This document shows positions 35,618-42,884 of a stretch of DNA of 43,455 nt, in pieces. Origin of the DNA: Siminovitchia acidinfaciens. Its GTDB lineage: Bacteria; Bacillota; Bacilli; Bacillales; Bacillaceae_C. Numbering within the stretch: the first letter of the stretch is position 1; the number at the start of each line of letters is the position of its first letter. Both the position numbers and the translations under genes were made by a program. Below the pieces are notes generated by a model that was given only the letters and a program-made list of their open reading frames with translations, did no database searches and had not been told where the DNA came from. The stretch spans positions 346,469-389,923 of the forward strand of contig NZ_QYTV02000001.1 of assembly GCF_003605385.1 (NCBI RefSeq), given 5' to 3'.

Positions 35618-36379
35618 ATGATGATGGCAATGAACGATCAAAGAGTTGCAATAGTTACCGGAGCAAATAAAGGTCTCGGGTTAGCTATAGCCGAAAATTT
35701 TGTTAAGGAAGGAAAGAAAACCGTTTTCGTAATCAGAAATAAGGAGAACCTCGAACAAACAAAAAATCTGTTTCAAGAGGAAGTAATGCTAGAACAAGTG
35801 ATGTTCATACAATTGGATGTATCAGATCTTAACGGGATTAAAAAAGCTGTCAACCAGGTTTTAAACGAGTGGGGCAGAATAGATATTCTGGTAAACAATG
35901 CAGGAATTCGATTTGAAACCCCCATAGAGGAAATCAATGAGGAAGAATGGGATCAAGTTCTTGATGTAAATTTAAAAAGCACATTCTTTTTTTCACAGGC
36001 TGTCATTCCTGTAATGAAGGAGAGAAAGTGGGGACGAATCATTAATATGTCTTCGTTTGGAGGGCAGGCAGGTCCACTGACTTCAGGTGCTCATTATTCT
36101 GCTTCCAAGGCAGGACAAATCGCTTTGAGCAAAACCTTTGCCCGATCGTTGGCTGCTTATGGAATCACAGTCAATACTGTTGCCCCGGCTTCTGTCCGTA
36201 CACCGGAGATGGATAAAATGGATCCGGAAAAAGTGGCTCAAATGATAGAGACCATTCCACTTAAACGTGCAGGAGAACCGAAAGAGGTTGCAGACTTGGT
36301 CTCCTATTTAGCCTCTGATTCTGGTGGATTTACAACCGGAGCAACGTTCGATATTAATGGCGGCAGGCTTATGAGGTAA
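35618..36379 (+). CDS. Short-chain dehydrogenase/reductase (FabG/IacE-like)
   Basis: A 253-residue classical SDR. Cofactor motif TGANKGLGLAIAENF, NNAGIRFETP, active-site Ser in NMSSFGGQAG and Tyr-x-x-x-Lys in HYSASKAGQIALS, then the C-terminal TTGATFDINGG. Three ATG codons in a row (35618, 35621, 35624) after GAGAGGAAG make the exact start ambiguous. It precedes the IacA-like gene by 90 nt. Its C-terminus matches the remnant at 16196-16330, suggesting both derive from one iacE-like gene. Confidence 0.85.
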   Translation: MMMAMNDQRVAIVTGANKGLGLAIAENFVKEGKKTVFVIRNKENLEQTKNLFQEEVMLEQVMFIQLDVSDLNGIKKAVNQVLNEWGRIDILVNNAGIRFETPIEEINEEEWDQVLDVNLKSTFFFSQAVIPVMKERKWGRIINMSSFGGQAGPLTSGAHYSASKAGQIALSKTFARSLAAYGITVNTVAPASVRTPEMDKMDPEKVAQMIETIPLKRAGEPKEVADLVSYLASDSGGFTTGATFDINGGRLMR

Positions 36380-36469
36380 AGGATCAATACATTTAATCTA
36401 TTAAATTTATAAGCTTTTTTTAGTAAAACAGCCAGGCGAAAATTAGATAAGAAATAGGGAGGAAGGATC

Positions 36470-37597
36470 ATGACTGTCAAAATGAAAAGTCAAAACCTGC
36501 TTAATCGTGTATTGACTGAAATCCGCACCCGACGGGACGAATTTGAAGCGAAGCGGCACGTGCCCCGGGACATGGTGGAACAACTAAAACAACTGGGCGT
36601 CTATCGCGCTCACACGCCGCGCTGCTTTGGCGGCGATGCCCTCTCGCCATCGGAGTTTCTTAAGATGATCGAGTCCATTTCAGAGGCTGACGGCTCCACC
36701 GGATGGGTGGCAAGCTTTGGTTCTTCGTCGCTCTACCTGGCGGCCTTACCACGCGAAACACTCGCACGAATGTACGCAAATGGGCCGGACGTGGCCTTTG
36801 CGGGCGGCCTGTTTCCGGTTCAGCCCGCGGAGAGAATTGAGGGTGGCTGGCGCGTGAATGGGCTCTGGAAGTTCGCAAGCGGCTGTATGGGAGCCGACCT
36901 TCTCGGTGTCGGTATTGGTTCTGGAGAAGGGGGGAAACCACTTACCGCTGTACTTCAACCCAAGGACGTGGAAATCGTCGAGAACTGGGAAGTGATTGGG
37001 ATGCGCGGTACGGGCAGCCATGACCTGCGAGTGAAAGACGCCTTTGTTCCTGATGAATGGACCTTTGTCCGCGGTGGTGCGCCATCTATTGAAGAGCCAA
37101 TCTACCAGTACCCATCCATCGCTTATGCAGCACAGGTGCTGGCGGTAGTTAATCTTGGCATAGCGCGTGCTGCGCTTGATGAATTTTCCCAGATGGCAGG
37201 TACCCGTTCTGGCATCACTGGGGCACCGAAGATGGCCGAACGCGCTTACCTGCGAATCTCTTTGGCAAAGGCAGAAGCATCACTAAGGTCTGCACGGGCC
37301 TTTTTCTACGAAGCTACTGATTCCACGTGGGAATCAATTCTTAAGGGTGACGGTGTAACCGATGACCGAACTAGCATACTTCGTTTAGCAGCTGCTCAAG
37401 CTGCCCGTGAAGGTGCGAATGCCGTGCAGTCAGCCTACCTGCTGGCCGGCACCGCAGCAATCTACGATGGTCATCCGCTGCAGCGCCATCTGCGCGATGC
37501 AATGGTCGTGACTCAGCACGCATTTCTCAATGAAAGCATGTACGACGGAGCCGGATCGGTATTCCTGGGTGTGCCACCGCTGCGCGGATACATCTGA
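36470..37597 (+). CDS. Acyl-CoA-dehydrogenase-fold flavin monooxygenase, IacA-like
   Basis: A 375-residue protein of the acyl-CoA dehydrogenase fold. The lineage without the catalytic glutamate works as two-component flavin monooxygenases (HsaA, DszC, IacA). AEQ-like start, RCFGGDALSPSEFLKMIESI, GSTGWVASFGSSSLYLAALP, FAGGLFPVQPAERIEGGWRV and GMRGTGSHDLRVKDAFVPDE are typical of IacA-type sequences, including the ...PAERxxGGWxVxGxWxFASG block. It would need reduced flavin, perhaps from 13176-13658. Good AGGAGG 8 nt upstream. It is GC-rich with different codon choice from its neighbours, suggesting recent acquisition. The IacA link is from motif memory. Confidence 0.8.
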   Translation: MTVKMKSQNLLNRVLTEIRTRRDEFEAKRHVPRDMVEQLKQLGVYRAHTPRCFGGDALSPSEFLKMIESISEADGSTGWVASFGSSSLYLAALPRETLARMYANGPDVAFAGGLFPVQPAERIEGGWRVNGLWKFASGCMGADLLGVGIGSGEGGKPLTAVLQPKDVEIVENWEVIGMRGTGSHDLRVKDAFVPDEWTFVRGGAPSIEEPIYQYPSIAYAAQVLAVVNLGIARAALDEFSQMAGTRSGITGAPKMAERAYLRISLAKAEASLRSARAFFYEATDSTWESILKGDGVTDDRTSILRLAAAQAAREGANAVQSAYLLAGTAAIYDGHPLQRHLRDAMVVTQHAFLNESMYDGAGSVFLGVPPLRGYI

Positions 37598-37658
37598 GCC
37601 GATAAGTATTGTTATTGAGGCTTCTTTAAAAAAAGTTAACTAAAAAATAAAGTCTTTG

Positions 37659-37706
37659 AGACGCTTTGCCTTCTTCATTGAGTAGGTCAGGCGTCTTTCT
37701 CTTTTA
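37659..37706 (+). terminator. Probable terminator after the IacA-like gene
   Basis: AGACGC (37659-37664) pairs with GCGTCT (37691-37696), with additional CCT/AGG pairs inside, followed by TTCTCTTTT. Moderate quality. Confidence 0.55.
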
Positions 37707-37781
37707 TCATCTAGCCAGAATTCATATTATGATAGAATAGTTATCGGTTAAGGACTAATTTATACGGAAAGTTGGATTTTT

Positions 37782-38897
37782 GTGAGGAAGAACAACACTT
37801 ATTTTTATAAATTTTTAGAACCAATATCAAAGGAATTGGCCTACTTGGCACGAGAACTTGAAAACAGCATATATTCCAGCCCACGAACGATGCTGACACA
37901 TGCTCGGACTTTTGCAGAAGCGATTCTTCAGCAGGTCATGCTCATAGAAAAAGTAGCTGATACCCCTTATATTACCCTGAAAGAAAGGATCGATTTGCTC
38001 AGCGACAATGAATATTTAAACCAGGAAATTATCGATGCACTGCATTTTATCAGGATGAGCGGAAATAAAGCAGCGCATGATACCCGTAAATTCAGATACT
38101 CAGAGGCTTTGCTTTCATGGGAAGCCATTTATACCATCGTTCAATGGTATATAGAAGTGTATGGCCCTGTTGAATTGGATATACCGGAGTATCAAGACCC
38201 TGAGCCCGATTCAGGAAATGGCTTTGAAATAGCTGAACTGGAAGCCAGGCTTAAAAATATGGAAAACCTGATCAAAGCGTCGCTTAATCAACAACAAGAA
38301 GGAACGGCCAAGGATGAAGTTGCTGCTACAGCAGAGGAACCACCTCAGGAAGCTGAGCTTCCAGGATTCACAACAATTAGGAGCATCACTTATAAGGAAA
38401 AGTCTCTCGAGGTCCCTTATTTTTTGCGGGATGCATTTCTTCTCCCGCAAAGGTTTGAAAAATCGGAGCGGTTCCTGGTAAAACTGGGGGCAGAACAAGA
38501 GGCCAGAATCATGAGCGAGCTGCCCAGAGATTTAGAAGGGCTGCACAAACAAGTCAAGCGCTACAATGAGAAAAATGATGAAAACCTATTTGAGGAATTA
38601 AAGATTTACATAAAAGAAGAAACAGCAAGAAGAAAAACAATGTTGGATCGCCCAGGAGAACTCTTCTTATTTTATAAAGAGGACTATGTCATTGTCACAG
38701 AAGAATTGGCGAAAGTCCCTCTTATCACCGACGAATTTACTGGAAGTCCCAGCCTTTTTAGGCAGTTGAATCAGGATCAAATTGAGACAGTGGGGCAACT
38801 GCCGAGGGAGCTGGTTATTCTTGCTAAATATGAGAATGTTGGGGTTGGCACCATAGAGAAGTTGTTTGAGCAGTTGAAGGGGAGGCAGGGAGTATAG
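37782..38897 (+). CDS. DUF4145-containing protein
   Basis: A 371-residue soluble protein. The N-terminal third resembles DUF4145, also found at the N-terminus of some restriction and helicase proteins: LARELENSIYSSPRTMLTHA, ARTFAEAILQQVM and ALHFIRMSGNKAAHDTRKF. A coiled-coil and acidic linker (about residues 150-200) follow, then a C-terminal region IRSITYKEKSLEVPYFLRDA with no recognised domain. GTG start with GGAAAG about 11 nt upstream. Alone, not clearly linked to the pathway; possible defence or nucleic-acid role is only inference. Confidence 0.7.
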   Translation: MRKNNTYFYKFLEPISKELAYLARELENSIYSSPRTMLTHARTFAEAILQQVMLIEKVADTPYITLKERIDLLSDNEYLNQEIIDALHFIRMSGNKAAHDTRKFRYSEALLSWEAIYTIVQWYIEVYGPVELDIPEYQDPEPDSGNGFEIAELEARLKNMENLIKASLNQQQEGTAKDEVAATAEEPPQEAELPGFTTIRSITYKEKSLEVPYFLRDAFLLPQRFEKSERFLVKLGAEQEARIMSELPRDLEGLHKQVKRYNEKNDENLFEELKIYIKEETARRKTMLDRPGELFLFYKEDYVIVTEELAKVPLITDEFTGSPSLFRQLNQDQIETVGQLPRELVILAKYENVGVGTIEKLFEQLKGRQGV

Positions 38898-38946
38898 TTT
38901 TTATATGAGGCTTTACCCACTTTTTGAAAACAATTTTGCACATGCT

Positions 38947-38968
38947 ACCGTGAACCGTATCATAAGTA
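38947..38968 (+). repeat. Dispersed 22-bp repeat, copy A
   Basis: ACCGTGAACCGTATCATAAG followed by TA. Two more copies lie at 41609-41630 and 42644-42665 in the same orientation. All three are in intergenic sequence. Likely relic ends of a small mobile element or a repeated intergenic unit. Confidence 0.7.
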
Positions 38969-38996
38969 AATGAAGTTTTTTTTCAAAATAGCAAAC

Positions 38997-39038
38997 AAGC
39001 CTACTCAAGAACAATAAATCTTGAATAGGCTTTTCTTT
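38997..39038. terminator. Bidirectional terminator between convergent genes
   Basis: AAGCCTAcTCAAGA (38997-39010) pairs with TCTTGAaTAGGCTT (39019-39032, one internal mismatch), with TTTTCTTT on the plus side and a weaker T-run on the minus. It separates the DUF4145 gene from the convergent SDR. Confidence 0.8.
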
Positions 39039-39082
39039 AAAGCTACAAGTAATAAAAATATACACCCTTATATATGTGATCC

Positions 39083-39838
39083 TTATCGAAGCATAATAGA
39101 ACCGCCATCAGCCATAATGGTTTGACCTGTAATAAATTTGCTATCTTCTGATGCTAGGAATACGGCTACTTTTCCGATATCATTTTCAGGGTCACCAAAT
39201 CGTCCTAAAGGTATAGTTTGTAACACACTATTATACATTTCAGGGAAGTCTTTCGCCCATTGTTGAACACCTTCAGAATTTGCAATTGGTGAAATGATAT
39301 TAATTGTAATACCAAATTGAGCGTATTCATTTGCAGCAACTCTTGTTATGCCACGGATTGCTTCCTTAGCTGCGACATAAGATGTTTGTGTTGGTTGGCC
39401 AAGTAGTCCTGCACCAGAAGCAAAATTAATGATATTACCTTTCGTTTCTTTTAAATAAGGCATTGCTGCTTTCATTAAATAAAAAGTGGGATAAAATCCT
39501 GTACCAAATGAAAAATCGAAATGTTCTTGTTCTGTTTGTTCAAACATTATTTGTTTAGAAGCATGAGCATTGTTAACTAAAACATCTAATTTACCGAATT
39601 TTTCAACTGTAGTTTCTACAATTTTATGCAACTCTTGATGCTGCATTAAATCAAAGTTTAAATAAAATGATTCAGGTGAATATTTCTTAAGTTCAGTTTC
39701 AGTTTGTTTACCTAATTCTTCATTTACATCAACGATTACAACTTTTGCTCCCTCTTTAACCATAGCTGTAGCAATGCCTGCACCGATTCCACTAGCAGCT
39801 CCTGTAATAATTGCAACTTTCTCCTGTAGTTTTTTCAT
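39083..39838 (-). CDS. Short-chain dehydrogenase/reductase
   Basis: A 251-residue classical SDR. TGAASGIGAGIATAMVKEGA cofactor motif, D-x-x-x around VIVDVNEELG favouring NAD, NNAHASK (variant of NNAG), FASGAGLLGQPTQTSYVAAK with Tyr and Lys of the active site, and GQTIMADGGSIMLR at the end. A/T-rich codon use unlike the GC-rich upstream operon. Downstream of and co-oriented with the SDR at 39890, 51 nt apart. Confidence 0.85.
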   Translation of the reverse strand: MKKLQEKVAIITGAASGIGAGIATAMVKEGAKVVIVDVNEELGKQTETELKKYSPESFYLNFDLMQHQELHKIVETTVEKFGKLDVLVNNAHASKQIMFEQTEQEHFDFSFGTGFYPTFYLMKAAMPYLKETKGNIINFASGAGLLGQPTQTSYVAAKEAIRGITRVAANEYAQFGITINIISPIANSEGVQQWAKDFPEMYNSVLQTIPLGRFGDPENDIGKVAVFLASEDSKFITGQTIMADGGSIMLR

Positions 39839-39889
39839 TTAATTTCTCCTCGTATATTAGTCATAAGAGTACTTAAGGGTTATATTGCA

Positions 39890-40624
39890 TTACATGGCTG
39901 TTAAGCCGCCATCAACGATGAATTCAGCTCCTGTTGAATAGCTTGACTCATCAGAGGCTAAGTAAACCACTAAGCTTGAAACTTCTTCTGATTGAGCAAT
40001 ACGTTTTAAAGGAATATGTTTAGAGAATTCTTCTACTGATGCTTTTGTATCTTCTTGAACAACCATTGGGGTTGCAATAACTCCCGGATGAACAGAGTTT
40101 ACACGAATTCCATAATGAGCAACTTCGATTGCAGCTGCTTTTGTCATACCACGTACGGCGAATTTTGTATCCGTATAACCGATTGTACCGGCAACAAGTC
40201 CATTTATGGAGGAAATATTGACGATGGAACCGCCGCTGGCTTTTTGCATGGACGGGATAACGGCCTTCATTCCTAAAAATACAGAAACTTGGTTAATGTC
40301 GACGATGCGGCGGTATTCTTCTTCCGTTACTTCTAATATTGATTTTGCCATAGTAATCCCAGCGTTATTGACTAAAACATTTAACGGACCAAAGGCTTTT
40401 TCTGTTTCAGCTACGACCGTTGTCCAATCATCATCACTTGTGACATTGTGTTTGACGAACAAAGCGTTTTCGCCAAGTTCTGCTGCAAGGGCATTTCCTT
40501 TTTCAACATTTAAGTCCGTTAAAACGACTTTCGCGCCTTCTTCGATAAATTTTCGTGCATGTGATGCACCCATCCCTTGAGCAGCACCAGTGATAATCGC
40601 AATTTTTCCGTCTAAGCGAGTCAT
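39890..40624 (-). CDS. Short-chain dehydrogenase/reductase (hydroxysteroid-DH-like)
   Basis: A 244-residue SDR. TGAAQGMGASHARKFIEEGA, NNAGITMAKSILEV, Ser in NISSINGLVAG and Y-T-D-T-K as the YxxxK site, then VNSVHPGVIATPMV and TGAEFIVDGGLTAM. Pattern closest to 3-alpha/20-beta-hydroxysteroid and secondary-alcohol dehydrogenases. Substrate unknown. Start follows GGAGGATAAAAC; divergent from the TetR regulator, which likely controls it. Confidence 0.87.
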   Translation of the reverse strand: MTRLDGKIAIITGAAQGMGASHARKFIEEGAKVVLTDLNVEKGNALAAELGENALFVKHNVTSDDDWTTVVAETEKAFGPLNVLVNNAGITMAKSILEVTEEEYRRIVDINQVSVFLGMKAVIPSMQKASGGSIVNISSINGLVAGTIGYTDTKFAVRGMTKAAAIEVAHYGIRVNSVHPGVIATPMVVQEDTKASVEEFSKHIPLKRIAQSEEVSSLVVYLASDESSYSTGAEFIVDGGLTAM

Positions 40625-40776
40625 GTTTTATCCTCCTATAAATACTATGGTTAAATAATAAAAATAAACTACATTTGTAAATTAACAGATAATAGGGGGT
40701 TTGTCTATTAAAAAGATTGATGTCATAATTAATACGTCTATTTTTTAATAAATAATAGGGGGGATTACCATAACCT
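40625..40776. promoter_or_regulatory. Divergent promoter/operator region of the SDR pair and TetR gene
   Basis: 152 bp between divergent starts. It holds direct repeats GTCTATT (40703-40709 and 40736-40742) and AATAGGGGG (40691-40699 and 40754-40762). These could be TetR binding and ribosome-proximal elements. No perfect palindrome was seen. Confidence 0.4.
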
Positions 40777-41361
40777 ATGACAAAAAACGAAGACCGCCGT
40801 TCCGCGAGGACGCAAAAAAAATTAAAGCATGCGTTATTGGAATTATTGAAAGAAAAGGAGTTAAATGATCTCTCCATTACGGAGGTAGCGCAATATGCTC
40901 AATGTAACCGCGTCACCTTTTATTCGCATTATAGGGATTTACACGCTTTATTAGTTGCGATATTTGATGATTATTTAAAAGAATTAATTAGTTACTTTCG
41001 TAAAAGTTATCAAAATTTAGAGCGCTTTTCGTCAGATGATGAGCACCGACATCTCCCTCTTTTTGAATTTATGTATCAAAATCAATTTGTTTTTTCACTC
41101 ATTTTAAAAGGAGAAGTGGTCCCAGGATCGCAAAATCAATTTTGTGAAAGTCTAGTACAAGTATCTAGCACCGAGCTAGGACTAGGTGAGACAACAGAAA
41201 TTGAAATTCCTGCATTAAACTATTTCTTAACATACGGAAGTCTTGGCTTTTTTTTGTATTGGATTAAGCGGGATTTCAAAGATTCTCCTGAAGTGATGGC
41301 GAAAAAATTAGCGTATCTACAAAGTAAGATGTTTAAAGAGGCGATTGTTCTTGAAGAATGA
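40777..41361 (+). CDS. TetR/AcrR family regulator
   Basis: A 194-residue repressor-type protein. N-terminal helix-turn-helix: ARTQKKLKHALLELLKEKEL, ITEVAQYAQCNRVTFYSHYR, then a ligand domain with LPLFEFMYQNQFVFSLILKG. This C-terminal architecture is like the DhaS/YfiR-type members. Probably represses the divergent SDR pair in response to an aldehyde, alcohol or similar; that is inference. ATG with AGGGGGG about 13 nt upstream. Confidence 0.87.
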   Translation: MTKNEDRRSARTQKKLKHALLELLKEKELNDLSITEVAQYAQCNRVTFYSHYRDLHALLVAIFDDYLKELISYFRKSYQNLERFSSDDEHRHLPLFEFMYQNQFVFSLILKGEVVPGSQNQFCESLVQVSSTELGLGETTEIEIPALNYFLTYGSLGFFLYWIKRDFKDSPEVMAKKLAYLQSKMFKEAIVLEE

Positions 41362-41407
41362 AATAAGTGCTTGTGCGTCCAGATCTTTAATGTAGACAAT
41401 ATAATTC

Positions 41408-41448
41408 GGAATTAGCCAGTGGGATTAGAACTTACCGGATCTAATTCC
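41408..41448. other. 8-bp perfect hairpin
   Basis: GGAATTAG (41408-41415) pairs with CTAATTCC (41441-41448), enclosing a 25-nt loop. It abuts the longer hairpin at 41453-41502, so the two make a compact RNA-like structure after the TetR gene. Confidence 0.5.
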
Positions 41449-41452
41449 AAAT

Positions 41453-41502
41453 AAAACCCGATTTTCGGGGACTCTTAAATAAGAGGCCCAAAATTGGGTT
41501 TT
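41453..41502. terminator. Long hairpin, possible bidirectional terminator
   Basis: AAAACCCgATTTT pairs with AAAATtGGGTTTT (41453-41502), with an inner CTCTT/AAGAG stem. The ends are A-tract and T-tract, so it can terminate both strands. It lies 92 nt after the TetR gene. Confidence 0.65.
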
Positions 41503-41608
41503 GATATTTCAATATAATTGTTCAATTTTTAATGAATACTTAAAGACTAAGGTTAACTTTGCAAAGAAGATAGAGATTTTATGGTAAAAAACCTCACTTG
41601 GATGAGTC

Positions 41609-41630
41609 ACGGTGAACCGTATCACAAATA
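41609..41630 (+). repeat. Dispersed 22-bp repeat, copy B
   Basis: ACGGTGAACCGTATCACAAA followed by TA, matching copies A and C at 19-20 of 22 positions. Its last bases merge into the hairpin at 41627-41670. Confidence 0.7.
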
Positions 41631-41670
41631 GAATTACCAACTTTATTTGAACGGTAATTCTATTTTTATA
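41627..41670. terminator. Perfect 12-bp hairpin next to repeat B
   Basis: AATAGAATTACC (41627-41638) pairs with GGTAATTCTATT (41653-41664), followed by TTTATAAAT. Terminator-like on the plus strand and, as the downstream boundary of the convergent membrane-protein gene, possibly on the minus. Confidence 0.65.
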
Positions 41671-41776
41671 AATATTTAATAATACCTTGCGGTTTTTTCA
41701 AATCCCAACTCAATAACTGTAAATGACATAATTTCTATCCAACATCCTATCGAAAATTAGAAGACTATTGGAATAC

Positions 41777-42388
41777 TTAATCTATAACTTTTTCAACTTT
41801 AATAATAGTGTTAGTTGCATCTAAATAAGTGAAACGATACTTCTCCCCTACATATATTCGGAAATCCTCAAAAAAGAGTGTCATCTCGCCTTTACTGGTT
41901 TCAATCAGTACCATCTCAGAAGGACGAATCAGTCTCCCCTTATGATGACGAGATCCTCGATATACATCCATAACTAATAAGTCCTCGACTTCCCATTTGC
42001 CATTTGCATAATCTTTCATACCCTGAGTCGACTTTTTTGCCTCAGTAATGCCGAAAAATAATAAAAGTATGGTTAATATTGCGGTAAATATCCCACCCAA
42101 GGCGAATTTGATGACCGATGATTTTTTGATCCTCTGAGGATTAAAAACGGTTATCACAAAGATGGAATACAGGAAAAACGAACAGATTGTTAAAAGAGCG
42201 GTAAATAAAAAGAACGTTCCAATGAAGTCAAGGACGAACGCTGTATAAAGATTCGTCACAAACCCATTCAATAAAATACAAGTGCTTCCTATCATTACCA
42301 TAACAGATGCGATTATTAAAAAGCGAAAAATGATTCTTAGTCGCTTATTATTCTGTTTATTATTTAATTTTCGGGATCTCTCCTTCAT
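41777..42388 (-). CDS. Hypothetical membrane protein
   Basis: A 203-residue protein. Three hydrophobic segments at about residues 20-42 (FLIIASVMVMIGSTCILLNG), 52-78 (DFIGTFFLFTALLTICSFFL) and 90-113 (FALGGIFTAILTILLLFFGI) follow a very basic N-terminus. A soluble C-terminal beta-rich part of about 85 residues comes next (VLIETSKGEMTLFFEDFRIY). No family recognised. Start after GAGAGG on the minus strand. Monocistronic. Confidence 0.65.
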   Translation of the reverse strand: MKERSRKLNNKQNNKRLRIIFRFLIIASVMVMIGSTCILLNGFVTNLYTAFVLDFIGTFFLFTALLTICSFFLYSIFVITVFNPQRIKKSSVIKFALGGIFTAILTILLLFFGITEAKKSTQGMKDYANGKWEVEDLLVMDVYRGSRHHKGRLIRPSEMVLIETSKGEMTLFFEDFRIYVGEKYRFTYLDATNTIIKVEKVID

Positions 42389-42643
42389 AACAATTAACCT
42401 CTCATTCGCCTAATTCATTCATGCATGGTCTATTAACAATCAACCTTTTACTTGTTTTCATAGTAAATACGAATGAAAGCAGGATAAAGTTTCGAATGTG
42501 AAATTTGCTAATGTAATATCACCTTCCCGAGTGGTTTAAAAAACACAGAGGCATCCAGACTTTTTGTGATGTAAAATTACAAGATAATCCATGGAGTAGT
42601 GATTCTGGAACATCTCCCTATTGTTTTTACATCTTAAATAACT

Positions 42644-42665
42644 ACGGTGAACCGTATTATAAGTA
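42644..42665 (+). repeat. Dispersed 22-bp repeat, copy C
   Basis: ACGGTGAACCGTATTATAAG followed by TA. Same orientation as copies A and B. Confidence 0.7.
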
Positions 42666-42797
42666 AAGGATGTTTTAGCAGGGCCTGAACAATCCGTTGT
42701 CACTCCGTAAATAAGATCAAATAAGTAATAAAACGTTGTTTTGTCGAAAATCCTGTTAATCGGGAAATTAGGAACATACATCATTAATAAGACAATG

Positions 42798-42803
42798 TAT
42801 AAT
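42798..42803 (+). promoter_or_regulatory. -10 element upstream of the TRM11-like gene
   Basis: TATAAT preceded directly by TG. The -35 position (about 42775-42780, CATACA) is weak. Probable promoter of the last gene or of a short leader RNA ending at the hairpin 42839-42869. Confidence 0.45.
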
Positions 42804-42838
42804 ATAGACAGGTTTTTAGATAATAGCTTGATCAGACG

Positions 42839-42869
42839 GCAATGAGTACAGGCGTACTTATTGCTTTTT
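42839..42869 (+). terminator. Leader hairpin with U-tract before the TRM11-like gene
   Basis: GCAATgAGTAC (42839-42849) pairs with GTACTtATTGC (42854-42864, one internal mismatch) and is followed by TTTTT. Such a terminator ahead of a gene suggests attenuation or a short independent RNA of about 60 nt from the promoter at 42798. Confidence 0.65.
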
Positions 42870-42884
42870 AAAGGGTGGAAAAAA

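Larger units (their letters stand above)
42389..42884. other. Intergenic region with repeat C and an upstream leader hairpin
   Basis: About 500 bp. It contains repeat copy C (42644-42665), a TATAAT at 42798-42803, and a terminator-like hairpin at 42839-42869 only 15 nt before the next start. A minus-strand frame at 42536-42784 has no supporting features and includes the repeat. Confidence 0.55.

Noticed and set aside
42536-42784. 82-codon minus-strand frame
   Set aside because: It covers dispersed repeat copy C and has no ribosome binding site or domain.
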